Assembly (NCBI GenBank): GCA_029865225.1 | Contig: JAOUHJ010000004.1 | Span: 1-64,000, forward strand | Source: Nitrospira sp. | GTDB taxonomy: Bacteria > Nitrospirota > Nitrospiria > Nitrospirales > Nitrospiraceae | DNA length: 64,000 bases | Direction: 5' to 3' | Part shown: positions 28,763-39,461 of the stretch, piece after piece | Layout: every line of letters begins with the position of its first letter | How positions within the stretch are numbered: position 1 is the stretch's first letter | The notes under the pieces: generated by a model | Told to the model about the DNA's origin: nothing | What the model saw: the letters and a program-made list of their open reading frames with translations, nothing else | Databases searched by the model: none | Made by a program: the position numbers and the translations under genes

Positions 28763-30903
28763 ACGTCCCTCTCTTCTCTATTTCGATCCACCAAGGACCG
28801 ATCTCGGTTTCCCTTTGTCTTTTCTGTTCTTCGGACTCTTCCTTCCTGACTCATGGTGCTCGCCTTTTCCGAACGTCGGCTCGTTGCTTCCTGTCGGATT
28901 TCCTCTTCGGTAGTTGCTTGACCGTCTTCTCGTTCCACCGCACTGGCTACCGTTTCGGCCTTGTTGGTCCATTGCAGCTGAGCCATAAAGGCATCGACTA
29001 ACCCGTTCACTTCTTCGAGCGTCGGTGGATCGCGCGCTACCACCGGCGGCAGGGTGGTGAGGTCCATCGCCAGCTTCGAGGGGTCGATCGGCTCATCCGG
29101 TTGTATTGGACGCACCCGCCGTTCGACCTTGGCGCGATGGAGTTCCAGGTCGAGCTTGGGAATCTCCACGGACAGCTCCCGGCGCACGAGCGCCGCCTCT
29201 TCGAGTTCCGCTTGGGTCGGCATCCGTTTTCCGATGGACTCGAGGAACGGACTGATGCGCTTCAGCCGATCGATGAAGACTGGCTCGGCATAGAACCGGG
29301 CCTTGTCGCAGAGGATCGGCTTCGTCTGCATGAGGGTGATGATCGCCCGTTGGTCCCCGAGTTCCTTTACTTCCTGTGGCAGCAGCAGAGGCCGCGCCTG
29401 TTCCGAGCGGGTGGCACTGGACGAGGCCTGTTTGCCGTTTCCCCACGCCAGTGGTCGGCTTGTGCCGGTCGAGATGGCGTCGGCCGTATAGGTGCCGAGC
29501 ATCTGGGAATAGGACTGCGCGTCTCGTTGTTCGCGAGGTGCAAACAGGATCTGGCAGGCATGGTTCGTGACGAAGGTGCGCGCGTCTTTTTCCCCATAGA
29601 CCGATTCGAGCTGCGAGAGACTCTGAATGATCGGGAGCAGCCGCACATTGTAGCCGGCTATGAAGCCGACGGCCTTGGCCAGGATGTTGACCCGTCCGAT
29701 GGCGGGAAACTCGTCCAGGATCATCAGACACTGGTGCTTCAAGCAGGGATTTGTGGCGGGCAACTCGACGGTGTTGTACTGAATCAGTTGGGAGAAGAAC
29801 AGGTTGACCAGCAACGCCGCATCGCTGAGCCGATTGGCTGGAATGCCGACATAGATCGACATCCGCTGCGCGCGCACCTGTGTCAGGTCAAAGTCCGTCG
29901 CACTCGTCGCCGCATCGACGATGGGATTACTGAAGATGGTGAGGGGAGCCGTCAGGGTGGCGAGAATGCCTGCCATCGTGTTCTCGCTGCTTGCGCAGAA
30001 CCGGTGCAGGGCCGCCGTACAGTCGTCGCTCAGTGGGCTGTCACTCTTGGCCCTGGTGCTAATGAGACCTTGCAGATAGTCCTTGATGGGCTGCCCCTTG
30101 CCGGAGGCCTGGCGGAGCACTTCCCCAAGACTGCAGGGTAGGGATGGAGTCTCCATTATATATAGCGTCAGGCCGAGGAAGAGGTTGCGGGCGGACTCGT
30201 TCCAGAAGGCGTCTTTGACGTGCTCCGTCGGATAGAGCACCTGGGCGATCGCCAGGATCTCGCCGACCCGGCGGATGGGATCACGATCGACGGCATCGAG
30301 GGGATTCCAGCGATGGGTGCGGCCGTCTGTGGTGAAGGGATTGAACAAGAATACCGCATGGCCGTGTGCTTGCCGGAACTTCGAGGTGTAGGCGAAGTTC
30401 TCCATCTTGATATCCAAGACCACAACCGAGTCGTCGTAATGGAGCAGATTCGGGAGCACGATGCTCACGCCTTTGCCCGATCTGGTCGGCGCCGCGAGCA
30501 ACACAAATTCTTGGCCTCCGTAAACCAGGTACCGGCGACCCACCTTCCCCACGATCACCCCACGCTCGCCATAGAGTCCAGCCTGTTGAATCTCACTAGT
30601 AGATGCAAATCGCGCCTCGCCATGGAGTGGTGTCTGTCGTTGCTGCAGGGACAGTCCCATCAGAACCGGCAGCCCGAACCAAACAAATCCTCCGACGGCG
30701 GCTGACAACTGCAGCCGTTTGCGCTGAATCGGATCCTCACCATAGGCTTGCCAGGATGTGGGCCAAGTGGTCAGCGACAGATCGTCGGGCATCTGTTTGT
30801 TGGCGAGCGTGAAGACGGCGCCGGCGAGGGCATCCGCTCCGCAAAGCCCGAGTGGGAGGTATAGGACCAAGGCTACCGCGATGAGAATCGGCTTGCGTGA
30901 CAT
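28759..30903 (-). CDS. virD4: Type IV coupling protein VirD4/TraG
   Basis: LLAAPTRSGKGVSIVLPNLL, CLMILDEFPAIGR, two N-terminal TM segments. Confidence 0.92.
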   Translation of the reverse strand: MSRKPILIAVALVLYLPLGLCGADALAGAVFTLANKQMPDDLSLTTWPTSWQAYGEDPIQRKRLQLSAAVGGFVWFGLPVLMGLSLQQRQTPLHGEARFASTSEIQQAGLYGERGVIVGKVGRRYLVYGGQEFVLLAAPTRSGKGVSIVLPNLLHYDDSVVVLDIKMENFAYTSKFRQAHGHAVFLFNPFTTDGRTHRWNPLDAVDRDPIRRVGEILAIAQVLYPTEHVKDAFWNESARNLFLGLTLYIMETPSLPCSLGEVLRQASGKGQPIKDYLQGLISTRAKSDSPLSDDCTAALHRFCASSENTMAGILATLTAPLTIFSNPIVDAATSATDFDLTQVRAQRMSIYVGIPANRLSDAALLVNLFFSQLIQYNTVELPATNPCLKHQCLMILDEFPAIGRVNILAKAVGFIAGYNVRLLPIIQSLSQLESVYGEKDARTFVTNHACQILFAPREQRDAQSYSQMLGTYTADAISTGTSRPLAWGNGKQASSSATRSEQARPLLLPQEVKELGDQRAIITLMQTKPILCDKARFYAEPVFIDRLKRISPFLESIGKRMPTQAELEEAALVRRELSVEIPKLDLELHRAKVERRVRPIQPDEPIDPSKLAMDLTTLPPVVARDPPTLEEVNGLVDAFMAQLQWTNKAETVASAVEREDGQATTEEEIRQEATSRRSEKASTMSQEGRVRRTEKTKGNRDRSLVDRNREERDV

Positions 30904-30911
30904 CGGTGTTC

Positions 30912-32021
30912 CTATGCCCTGACCAGGGTCGCTTCCCCGAATCGCGCCACGAGTTTCGCGATCGGGTCATAATGGACTTCTGCCACGTACCGTTCTTTGT
31001 GAAGAGGCCGTCCTGCTTCGTCGTACTGATTCCGCGCAACCACATGGAGAATCACATCGATGGTCAAGGCCACCAGACGCTTCAGAGTCGGCACGTCGTA
31101 GGCCGCCGCTTGCTCATGTTCCTTGCACATGAAGACATACCGTTCTGCCGCGAGGGCACAGGACTCGGCATGGTACGAGGTGATTGATCCACTGTGACCG
31201 GTGGTGAGGAGTTTCAGGAAGTCGAAGGCTTCGCTTCCGCGCAACTCCGCCAGCAACACCCGGTCTGGCTTCATACGCAGGGTGGAGGCGATCAGCTCCG
31301 AGGGCGTGACCGTCGCTGTTCCTTGACTACCTTTGGCGTATAAGAGATGCACCCGATTCCCGTGCTGCGGGAGCAACAGTTCGCGCACATCTTCGATCGT
31401 GATCAGACGCTCCTGTTCCGGGATCGACTGACAGATCGATTTCATCAGCGTGGTTTTGCCGGATCCTGTGTCTCCCACGACGGCAATGTTCTTCTTCGCC
31501 AGCACCGTCGCATGAATGAACGACCCTAATTGGCGGGTGGTCAGATAGTCCACCAGCTGTCGCTCGACGGGGTCCAGCTCGGCAGCTCGATCATCCATCG
31601 TCGCAGATCTGGCCCAGACGTATTGGCTGAAGGCGCCTTCTGTTTCGTACTCGTCGAGGGTCTTGATCCAGGCGTTGGGACGGCGGATCGAGACGGAGAT
31701 GGTGCCGAGTTCCACCGCCGGGGGCAGGACGATCTGCACCCGTTCGCCATCGGGCAACATGGCCGAAAGGATCGGGTGCTGTGGGCCGATGGTTTGCTCC
31801 GTCGACGTCGCGATGGCCGTGGCGAGCGAGTTGAGTAAATCGAGCGTCAGATCCGGCGCCTGGTGGCGCTGCCAGGTTGCGCCGAGCTCGATGTAGACTT
31901 CTCTCGGCCGATTCACGACGATTTCAGTCACACCTGGCTGAGCCAGGTAGGTGAGCAGGGGCCGCAACAGTTCGCGCACCATCGTGTCGTGCGCGAGCAG
32001 GTCAGTGGGGCTGCAGTTCAT
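30912..32021 (-). CDS. virB11: VirB11/TrbB secretion ATPase
   Basis: VVGDTGSGKTTLMKSIC, ITIEDVRELLLP, RVLLAELRGSEAFDFLKLLTTGHSGSITSYHA. Confidence 0.92.
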   Translation of the reverse strand: MNCSPTDLLAHDTMVRELLRPLLTYLAQPGVTEIVVNRPREVYIELGATWQRHQAPDLTLDLLNSLATAIATSTEQTIGPQHPILSAMLPDGERVQIVLPPAVELGTISVSIRRPNAWIKTLDEYETEGAFSQYVWARSATMDDRAAELDPVERQLVDYLTTRQLGSFIHATVLAKKNIAVVGDTGSGKTTLMKSICQSIPEQERLITIEDVRELLLPQHGNRVHLLYAKGSQGTATVTPSELIASTLRMKPDRVLLAELRGSEAFDFLKLLTTGHSGSITSYHAESCALAAERYVFMCKEHEQAAAYDVPTLKRLVALTIDVILHVVARNQYDEAGRPLHKERYVAEVHYDPIAKLVARFGEATLVRA

Positions 32022-33408
32022 AGACGGTGCTGAAATCCAGATCGCGCGCGACGAAGATCGTCCCGCGATCGCCTTGGTTCTTGTACAGCGTCGGTTTGAT
32101 GTTGATGGTGGATTGGAGAATCAGTTCCGCCATGCGGTTCCCGGTCGTGGCGGAATGTTGATAAATCCCCAAACTTTGCGCGCCGCTCGTGTTTGCTTGC
32201 GCCGCCGTGGCCAAGCCGATCCCATCCTGCACAAGCGACAGCATAAAGGCTGCACCGAGACGGTCCCACCAATGGTTATCCACGACCCCCACCAATCCAG
32301 ACGTGCCCAGCGCATCGGCAGCAGGGGAATTCAGATTGATCACGACGCCGGTCGGCGTTTTGACTCTGGTCCAGAGGAGAAAGAGTCGGCGCTGGCCCTG
32401 CGCCATCGTCGCCGCATATTCACCGACCGCTTCCGAGCCTCGTTCCAACAGGACGATGCGACCGTTGTCGCTGTAGACGTCACTGTTCAGCACACAGGTC
32501 GCCATGCCCGCCACTTCATTGATCACTCGGACGGTCAAGGCGCAGTCGATTGTTCTGCCTTTGGGCACGATGAGATTGCGATCACCCAAGAGACCGGCTT
32601 GGACTTTAGGGGTGTCGGAGGGTGTGAGGAGTCCGCTGATCGGACCGGCGCCGCTCGCCGCAGGACCGGGTGGCGCCGCGAGACCGACGCTCGTCACGCC
32701 GATCGACGGGCCGCTGGGTCCGCCCATGTACCCGATCGACGCTGGCGTCGAGCTTCCTGTCTCTGCCGCCGTGCTGACCGGACTCACTGATCCCCCCAGC
32801 AGGCTCTCGGACCCCATCGTGTCGGACGGTCTCGCGCCGGTGAGGAGCTCGCGTACCAAGGAGATGGCGGCGTCCGGTCCGGTTCCCACTTGTTGGATCT
32901 GTGGAATGTTCGAAGCAGGGGAGTTCGCCACAATGACGTCGCCACCGAACCGACTGGACGCGCGTCGGCTGAGTGATGGGGTGCCTGCTGTCTGGTCAGG
33001 AGTCAGTGCCATTCGTCGGCTTCCGTCATCGACGGCCCTGTCGAGGGGTGACTGCCTCGCATGGTCAGCGGACGTAGCAGGCGACTTTCCGGTTGACTGC
33101 ACGAGTGCTGCGGTTTGTTGAGGTGGAAGGGGATCGGTCTCGAAGACCCGTCTCAGTCCGACTTGGGCTGGTTTGTTCTCGACCTTCATTGCCTGTTCTT
33201 CCTTCGTGGCCTCTGCCTTGCGCTTGGCGTTCAACGTATTGGCCGTGAAGACGAGCCCCAGCACCACCACGATCGCCATTACGATGAGCACTGAGATGCG
33301 AGCCGTCTGGTTCATTCCACTCACGTGTCGGTTGACCGAGACAATGCCCTGATCAACGGGGGAGGCGTTCTGTTGTGTTTCTTCGTTCGATGCTTGTGGA
33401 CTGTCCAT
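32002..33408 (-). CDS. virB10: VirB10/TrbI-like protein
   Basis: Single N-terminal TM, LLGDRNLIVPKGRTIDCALTVRVINEVAGMATCVLNSDVYSDNGRIVLLERGSEAVGEY. Confidence 0.92.
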   Translation of the reverse strand: MDSPQASNEETQQNASPVDQGIVSVNRHVSGMNQTARISVLIVMAIVVVLGLVFTANTLNAKRKAEATKEEQAMKVENKPAQVGLRRVFETDPLPPQQTAALVQSTGKSPATSADHARQSPLDRAVDDGSRRMALTPDQTAGTPSLSRRASSRFGGDVIVANSPASNIPQIQQVGTGPDAAISLVRELLTGARPSDTMGSESLLGGSVSPVSTAAETGSSTPASIGYMGGPSGPSIGVTSVGLAAPPGPAASGAGPISGLLTPSDTPKVQAGLLGDRNLIVPKGRTIDCALTVRVINEVAGMATCVLNSDVYSDNGRIVLLERGSEAVGEYAATMAQGQRRLFLLWTRVKTPTGVVINLNSPAADALGTSGLVGVVDNHWWDRLGAAFMLSLVQDGIGLATAAQANTSGAQSLGIYQHSATTGNRMAELILQSTINIKPTLYKNQGDRGTIFVARDLDFSTVYELQPH

Positions 33409-33419
33409 CCTCGTCCTCT

Positions 33420-34346
33420 TCAGCGCAAGGTCCGTGTGATTCCGGAGACCGTCGTTCCCTCGACCGTGGGGACGCCGGTGCTGTCGTACGCCTCATTCCA
33501 GACGCCGACGACCGCCTCACCAAGACGCAACACAAACCGTCGTCCTAGACGCTGCACGACGGCGAGGCCCTTCTCCATATGGAAATTGAGGCGCGTTTCT
33601 TCGCCCAGCGGCGAGAGGAAGAAGATGGCGGGGATCTCGTGATTCGGGGGAAACGAAAAGTAGGTGAAGCGGCCGTCGTCGAACACGAGGGCTGGGGCAA
33701 TGTCCTCCCCGCCAGGGAGCACCTCCATGGAATACGTCCAATTGCGTGGCTCAGGGGTAAAGGCCTCCAGACGCTCCGTGAGGAGGTCAGTCTTCTCACG
33801 GGCCTGTTTCGCACGATGGCTCGAGGCCTGCATCGCCGTCATGGTGGCGGGGTTCGGCGGAACCAGCGGATGGCGGAAGATCACACGGTACATTGGCTGC
33901 TCTGGTCCCTGTTGTCCTGGTTTGTGTTTCCCTGCTGACCGGCTGTGGCCCACGACGGTGAACTCGAGGCTGTAGTCCCGCTTGTCGGTGCGGATCTCCA
34001 GGTTGTTGTGGATCGCCTGGTCCTTGGGCTTCACCCAGACTTGATTGGTCCCGACATCAGCCCGGATACACCATTCCGCTTCCGGCTTCGCACAGTCGGC
34101 GAGAAAGCCGCTGCCGGCGATGACGATGCGCTCGTCGTCGCCCAGCACGATGCGGGTCACGACGCCGCGACGCACGGTCACTTTGGTCACTTGATCACGA
34201 TGATAGGTCACATAGCGCACGCGCTGATCTCCGTCGCCCGGTGCCGGGATCTCCGCCGCCTGTGATGACACGATGGACCAGGGCAACAGGGCAATGCTCA
34301 CTGACAACCATGACAGAGCCGGTCTCGTTAATCTGTTCATACGCAA
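33420..34346 (-). CDS. virB9: VirB9/TrbG-like protein
   Basis: Signal peptide, VTKVTVRRGVVTRIVLGDDERI...NNLEIRTDKRDYSLEF. Confidence 0.9.
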   Translation of the reverse strand: MRMNRLTRPALSWLSVSIALLPWSIVSSQAAEIPAPGDGDQRVRYVTYHRDQVTKVTVRRGVVTRIVLGDDERIVIAGSGFLADCAKPEAEWCIRADVGTNQVWVKPKDQAIHNNLEIRTDKRDYSLEFTVVGHSRSAGKHKPGQQGPEQPMYRVIFRHPLVPPNPATMTAMQASSHRAKQAREKTDLLTERLEAFTPEPRNWTYSMEVLPGGEDIAPALVFDDGRFTYFSFPPNHEIPAIFFLSPLGEETRLNFHMEKGLAVVQRLGRRFVLRLGEAVVGVWNEAYDSTGVPTVEGTTVSGITRTLR

Positions 34347-34352
34347 CTCTTC

Positions 34353-35099
34353 CTATTTCTTCTCAGCCATGGACAGCACGGAGGTTGGGGATGTGATGGT
34401 CCCGATTTCTTCGTCCACTCGATAGCTGGTGACCTTGTAACCAAGCGGGTTCTGGATCAGGTCCCTTTCCTGTCCTCGCATCGAGAGCCGGTACTCGTAG
34501 GAGACCGTCGCGATGAAGTAGCGGGGCGGTTCGAGGGTGTGCGCATCCGTCCGCTTTGCGGTCTTCTCGAACCGTACCGTCGCCTTCTGTCCGACCGCAT
34601 CACGATGGACGGTCACGCTCAAGACGGTCACTCGCCATTCGATGTTGGTCCCCAGCTGTTTGTCCCGGGCGTTGGTTCCCTCATAGAGATTGGCGTAGTC
34701 GCGTCCGACTTCATCGGCGCTCATGGCCAACACTTGGTCGTAGTCTGCTTGGAGCAGCCGGTAATAGTAGGACTCGCGCGCGATCACATATTTTTGCGTC
34801 CAGTGTTTATCGAGCAGTTCCTGGTAGCCCAGCACCGTCCGATCGTCTGCCGCGCTTACGAGTTCCACATTGCCGGTAGCGCGATCGATGGCGAACACAT
34901 ATGGGACGGTGGTTTTGAATGGAGCCAGACAGGCGATCCCCACACCCAATATCAGGGCCAACACACAGGCCACGCCCGCGACCCACCAGGCCTTTCGTTC
35001 CGACGCCAGCAGGCGTTTGCGCCAATCCGCGTCCCAGTCGCGGCCCTGATCGTAGAATTGTGGTTCGTCCGCTGCTGTGACGACTGCCGGTTCCGTCAT
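34353..35099 (-). CDS. virB8: VirB8/TrbF-like protein
   Basis: Single TM then PFKTTVPYVFAIDRATGNVELVS. Confidence 0.9.
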   Translation of the reverse strand: MTEPAVVTAADEPQFYDQGRDWDADWRKRLLASERKAWWVAGVACVLALILGVGIACLAPFKTTVPYVFAIDRATGNVELVSAADDRTVLGYQELLDKHWTQKYVIARESYYYRLLQADYDQVLAMSADEVGRDYANLYEGTNARDKQLGTNIEWRVTVLSVTVHRDAVGQKATVRFEKTAKRTDAHTLEPPRYFIATVSYEYRLSMRGQERDLIQNPLGYKVTSYRVDEEIGTITSPTSVLSMAEKK

Positions 35100-35151
35100 C
35101 GTGTCCTTCCTTTTTGTCTCTCGCTGTTTGCCTTCTGACCGACCAGCAACA

Positions 35152-35877
35152 CTAAGGTGTCCAGGGAGCTATGTGGTCGAAGGTCCGTACTGTGCCGGGC
35201 GCCAGCATCTTGAGGACCCGTTCCTGGTGTTCCTGCTGCGCGGCCTTCTCCTCCGCCTCGATCATGGACTTCATCGTCATGATCCGGTTCGTGTCGTTGC
35301 TGACCTGGGCCTGCTCCGCGGCGATTCGGCCATTGAGCTCCAAGATTTCCTTGGCGTCCTCGGTCTGGTTGATGCGGGTCGTCAAGGCGCGGATCTGTTG
35401 CATGCGCCCCATCAACATCTGATAAGTGTTCGCGTAGTAGGCCTGACTTTGCGGCGTCTGGTTGAGCATGTTCTGGCAGATGCGCAGCGCGTCGCCGGTC
35501 TTGCCTTGACAGTTATAGATCATGCGGTTGTTCCGGATGATCTGCGCCGCGGCGGTCAGGCCCTGCACTCCGCCGGAACGAATGGCGTGGTACACAGCGT
35601 TGACGTCGGAGGGGACAACGCCGGCCAACGTGAGGTTGTTCAAGAGACTCCCCATGTTCCGGGAGCCCATGATCGCGTGGATCTGCTGATCGGCCTGTAA
35701 GATTTGTTGCTGCATCTGTTGAAACTGTTGGATCCAGGCGATAGCCTGGAGGACCGATTGCACCAGGTTCGCCGTATCGATCACGGGAATCCCGCTGGCG
35801 TCCGTCTTTGCAGTTGAGCCCGTGATGATCGTCAGCACGAGAGCCATCGCAACCCATACATTCTTCACTCGTGACAT
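35152..35877 (-). CDS. VirB5/TrbJ-like protein
   Basis: Signal peptide, coiled-coil QQFQQMQQQILQADQQI, position in T4SS operon. Confidence 0.8.
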   Translation of the reverse strand: MSRVKNVWVAMALVLTIITGSTAKTDASGIPVIDTANLVQSVLQAIAWIQQFQQMQQQILQADQQIHAIMGSRNMGSLLNNLTLAGVVPSDVNAVYHAIRSGGVQGLTAAAQIIRNNRMIYNCQGKTGDALRICQNMLNQTPQSQAYYANTYQMLMGRMQQIRALTTRINQTEDAKEILELNGRIAAEQAQVSNDTNRIMTMKSMIEAEEKAAQQEHQERVLKMLAPGTVRTFDHIAPWTP

Positions 35878-35880
35878 CGG

Positions 35881-36930
35881 TTACTCCTTTGGTGACACGC
35901 TTCGTCGCAACCGCTCAAACGAGGCCCGTTGATAGAGGTCGCTGCCTGGCTGGTTGCTCACACCAGGAAGCGCGCTGATCAGGGCGCGGGCCGCGCCGGT
36001 GCGAGGCCGACTCAAGGATCCTCCCGCAGCAGCCAGGGCCCAGGTGACGGGGAACCGACTCATCAGACCGGACGTAACGCGCCCGATGGTCGATCCACCC
36101 CTGGCGAGATCACCACCCGGATTTCCTAGTGAGAGACCTCCAGCCAGACTCGCGGCAAGCGAAGAGACCTGCAGCAAGACGTAGGCGGCGGTCCCGGAGA
36201 GAAACAGGAGCCCGACGACATCCGCCAGGATGGAGGATGCGGAATAGGCGTTGAGCACATGGGCGCAGGCGTTTCGTAACAGGCTCGCGAGGAAGGTGAT
36301 GACGGCCATAATCAGGACATTGGTGAACACGGCGACGAGCGAACTGGCCAGCCAATTTTCCGCATACCGTTGCGTGACCGGGAACATCGCGCAGAAAATG
36401 AAGGCGGGCCCGACCGAGAGCAGCAGCGCGAGGCTGACCTTCGCAACGAGAAAGAGGCCCATGGCGATGAAGGCCATCACGATGGAGGCGGCGGCGCAGA
36501 TGCCGCCCGCGATGAAGAGCGAAAATTGCGGCAGCAAGCCAGAGCTCGCTTCGGTGAACAGCGTTTCCGTGAGGGTCGTGAATGGATTGACCATCTGATC
36601 GATCGTGCCTCCCATCGACAGGACGCCCCCGAAGGCGGAGGCGAAGGCTTGTTGCAGTCCCTCCAACCCCTCCGCGACAAGGCTCCGGTATTGTGGTCCG
36701 TTCAAGGCGAGGCCCGCGATGAGCGCCACGCGAAACCAACGCCAGACCAATGCCGAGACCGGTTCCTGTACGTCGCCGCGCATCACTTGAAAGCCGGTCC
36801 ACATGACATAGGTCGTCACTGCGGTTACGGCGACCGGGGTGAGAACGGCAATCACCGCATCGCTGGAGGTTACGACATAGTGGGTCAGCGCGTTGTTGAC
36901 GGACTGCTCGATGTAGGTCGCCATGCCCAT
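35881..36930 (-). CDS. virB6: VirB6/TrbL-like polytopic protein
   Basis: Multiple TM segments; MGMATYIEQSVNNAL start at 36930 avoids overlap with virB4. Confidence 0.85.
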   Translation of the reverse strand: MGMATYIEQSVNNALTHYVVTSSDAVIAVLTPVAVTAVTTYVMWTGFQVMRGDVQEPVSALVWRWFRVALIAGLALNGPQYRSLVAEGLEGLQQAFASAFGGVLSMGGTIDQMVNPFTTLTETLFTEASSGLLPQFSLFIAGGICAAASIVMAFIAMGLFLVAKVSLALLLSVGPAFIFCAMFPVTQRYAENWLASSLVAVFTNVLIMAVITFLASLLRNACAHVLNAYSASSILADVVGLLFLSGTAAYVLLQVSSLAASLAGGLSLGNPGGDLARGGSTIGRVTSGLMSRFPVTWALAAAGGSLSRPRTGAARALISALPGVSNQPGSDLYQRASFERLRRSVSPKE

Positions 36931-36940
36931 GATTGATTTC

Positions 36941-39421
36941 CTACCTGGGTCCTCGATCCTGTTCCTGTGCCAGACGCTTTCTCGCCAAGATGTTTTCCTG
37001 GAAGACGGGGAGCCAGGTCTGTGGATCATCGCCCACGTCTTCTCTGATGCGGTCCAGCAGCGCGATGTTGTCGGTTGAGCCAGACAGAATATGGAGAAGA
37101 TCCGGCATCCCGCCCAGGTCGAATTGCACGATCGCCGAACTGTGGCCCTGCTTCACGAGAAACAGTCGGCTTGCCTCTCCCAGATTCTTGATGATGTGAA
37201 ACTCCGCTTCCGTCACCTTGAAGCCCTGCACATAATCCTCATGGTCGGCGCGGGGATTGGGCAGGAAGATCTGGGTCACGCTCTGTTCGACCATGGTCTT
37301 GCCGATCGGATGGCCCAGCACGTCCGAGGGCGATTGGGTCACGAAGACGCCGAGGCCGGATTGTTTACGGATGGTTTTCTGTTTGTTGAAGGCGAAGTCC
37401 GCGAACATGGGATCTTGGAGTGGCTTCCAGAACTCCTCCATGACATAGATGAAGGGCTGACCGGTGATCAGCCGTTCGGTCAGATGGAGCAGATAGGCCA
37501 TGATCGGCGTGCGGACCTCAGGATCATCGAGAAATTCCGTGTAGTCGTATCCGAACAGTTGCGCATTCGTCAGGTCGTGGGTGTCGCGAGGATTGTCGAA
37601 GACCCAGCCCAATGCATGCCCACGGGTCCAGCGTTTCAACCGTGCCCGCACACTCTGGTCGCCGGTGGCCGGGAGATTCTGGAGGAGGAGGGAGAGACAG
37701 CGTAGTTCGGCAGACACTGTCTCACTCATCACCGCCCGCACCGCATGGCTGATCTCGGTCTGTTCCTTCGCGGTCAGCCGTGGTACGTCGTCGCCGGGCT
37801 GCTTCGCGAGCTGGGCCAGAAGCTGCTCGCAGAATTGCCAGTTCTGTGGAGTGGGCTCGGCCTGGAAGGGATTGAAGCCGGTGGGCTGTCCGCGCTTGAG
37901 TGACTGATAGGTGCCACCCATCGCCCGGATCCCGATCTCTGCACCGCGATCCTTGTCGAAGACGACGCAGCGGAGGCCCTCATACTTGGTGGCGAAGGCG
38001 ATGAGACTCAGTTCGAGCGCCGTCTTGCCGACGCCGGTGCTGCCGCAGATAAAGGTGTTGCCGGGATACTTTTCATCGCGCGAATCCCGGTCCTCCGGAG
38101 AGACGTGGAAATTGAAGTAGTAGGGCTGGCCACTCGGGGTCTTGAAGAGGGCCAAGGCCTCGCCCCAGGGATTGCCGATTCGTTTGCCGCGGGCGAAGTT
38201 GTGCAAGGGACTCAAGCAGACGAAGTTGCGGCTCGTGATGATCGCCTCGCGCGGCCGCAAACTCCAGTTGCCAGGAATCTGTGCAAACCAGGCACATTCG
38301 GGGATCACATCGACCCGCGCCATCTTGAACCCGGGCCCGTCTTGAAAGACGGCCCGCGCGTCGGCCAACGAGGTGGCCACGCTGTCCATCGTCTTCCCAA
38401 AGATCGCGAGACTGTAGTGGTACTGGCCCAGATCGATGAGCCCGCTCTGGAGATCGTCGGCGGCCTGATCCATCTGCTCGATCTCACGCGTGGCCGCATC
38501 TTCCGAGGCGATCAAGTGGCCCTTCTGGGTGGCGAGCGCTTTGAGGGCCGCACGTTTGTTGAGGAACGAAAAACTCTGGGTCTCGATGTATTCGTCGTCG
38601 CTATAGAGCAGCCCGTTATTCATGCCTGGTTCGGAGAATTGGGGATACTCCTGCATGTCCAAAAACCCCGCGAACTTTCGTTCGCGCGGGTGCCAGATCT
38701 CCACCATCCCGGTCTTGTCACCGAAGTGGAGGCGTGAAGTCGGGAGATATGAGGCGAGCGGAGCCCGGCGCAGAGGAATTTCTTCCCAGACCCCGTTGAT
38801 GAGGTAGCTCAAGAAGGCCAGCATCTCGGAGTAGACAACGTCCTGCTTTGTGTAAGTGCCGAGGCGGGTAGGGCCATAGCGGCTCAAGCTCGCCTCCAGC
38901 TGTTTGCCCATGTCTTCGACGATCGTGAGCTGTTCGGATTCTTGCTCACGCCTTTGCGATAGCGTGCGTGTGGTCATGCGCGTGAAGAAGGTCGCCATCT
39001 TGGAGGGGCTGGGTCGGTACAGGATGGAGAGGTACAGTTCCGTCGCCATCTGCCGGTGTTGGTCGAAGGACTGATAGTAGCGGTCGCTCAGTGATTGGCA
39101 GAATTTATTCGGGGACCGCCCCTGTAACCGTTCATGCACGACCCGCCGAATTTTATGGGACCAGAGCGCAAAGGAGCCTCCGCCCAACGATCGGAGAAAC
39201 TGATGCAGTCCTTCTTTTCGCAACAACACCTCAGACCGATCAGACGTTTCAAACGTAATGCCTTCGAGTTTCCAACAGGCGAGGTACTCACCGCCGGTCA
39301 GGGTGATGACCGTGGGCGTGATTGCCGTGCCGAGCGGAATATAGTCGCTCGCGGGAATCTGAACCGCTGCAGCTTTCTTGAGCGCCGCCCTGGTTCTTAT
39401 GGTCTGTGTCAGTTGCATCAT
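36941..39421 (-). CDS. virB4: VirB4/TrbE ATPase
   Basis: NTFICGSTGVGKTALELSLIA, FIYVMEEFWKPL. Confidence 0.93.
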   Translation of the reverse strand: MMQLTQTIRTRAALKKAAAVQIPASDYIPLGTAITPTVITLTGGEYLACWKLEGITFETSDRSEVLLRKEGLHQFLRSLGGGSFALWSHKIRRVVHERLQGRSPNKFCQSLSDRYYQSFDQHRQMATELYLSILYRPSPSKMATFFTRMTTRTLSQRREQESEQLTIVEDMGKQLEASLSRYGPTRLGTYTKQDVVYSEMLAFLSYLINGVWEEIPLRRAPLASYLPTSRLHFGDKTGMVEIWHPRERKFAGFLDMQEYPQFSEPGMNNGLLYSDDEYIETQSFSFLNKRAALKALATQKGHLIASEDAATREIEQMDQAADDLQSGLIDLGQYHYSLAIFGKTMDSVATSLADARAVFQDGPGFKMARVDVIPECAWFAQIPGNWSLRPREAIITSRNFVCLSPLHNFARGKRIGNPWGEALALFKTPSGQPYYFNFHVSPEDRDSRDEKYPGNTFICGSTGVGKTALELSLIAFATKYEGLRCVVFDKDRGAEIGIRAMGGTYQSLKRGQPTGFNPFQAEPTPQNWQFCEQLLAQLAKQPGDDVPRLTAKEQTEISHAVRAVMSETVSAELRCLSLLLQNLPATGDQSVRARLKRWTRGHALGWVFDNPRDTHDLTNAQLFGYDYTEFLDDPEVRTPIMAYLLHLTERLITGQPFIYVMEEFWKPLQDPMFADFAFNKQKTIRKQSGLGVFVTQSPSDVLGHPIGKTMVEQSVTQIFLPNPRADHEDYVQGFKVTEAEFHIIKNLGEASRLFLVKQGHSSAIVQFDLGGMPDLLHILSGSTDNIALLDRIREDVGDDPQTWLPVFQENILARKRLAQEQDRGPR

Positions 39422-39461
39422 GATCCTGTGCTAGATATCTCCAGCCGCTGTCGCTCTCGAT

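Noticed and set aside
29101-30141. Long + strand ORF (346 aa) opposite virD4
   Set aside because: Antisense to a strongly motif-supported VirD4 frame; low-complexity codon shadow of a GC-rich gene. The same applies to 31951..32790, 34539..35138, 36370..36936 and 38105..38737.
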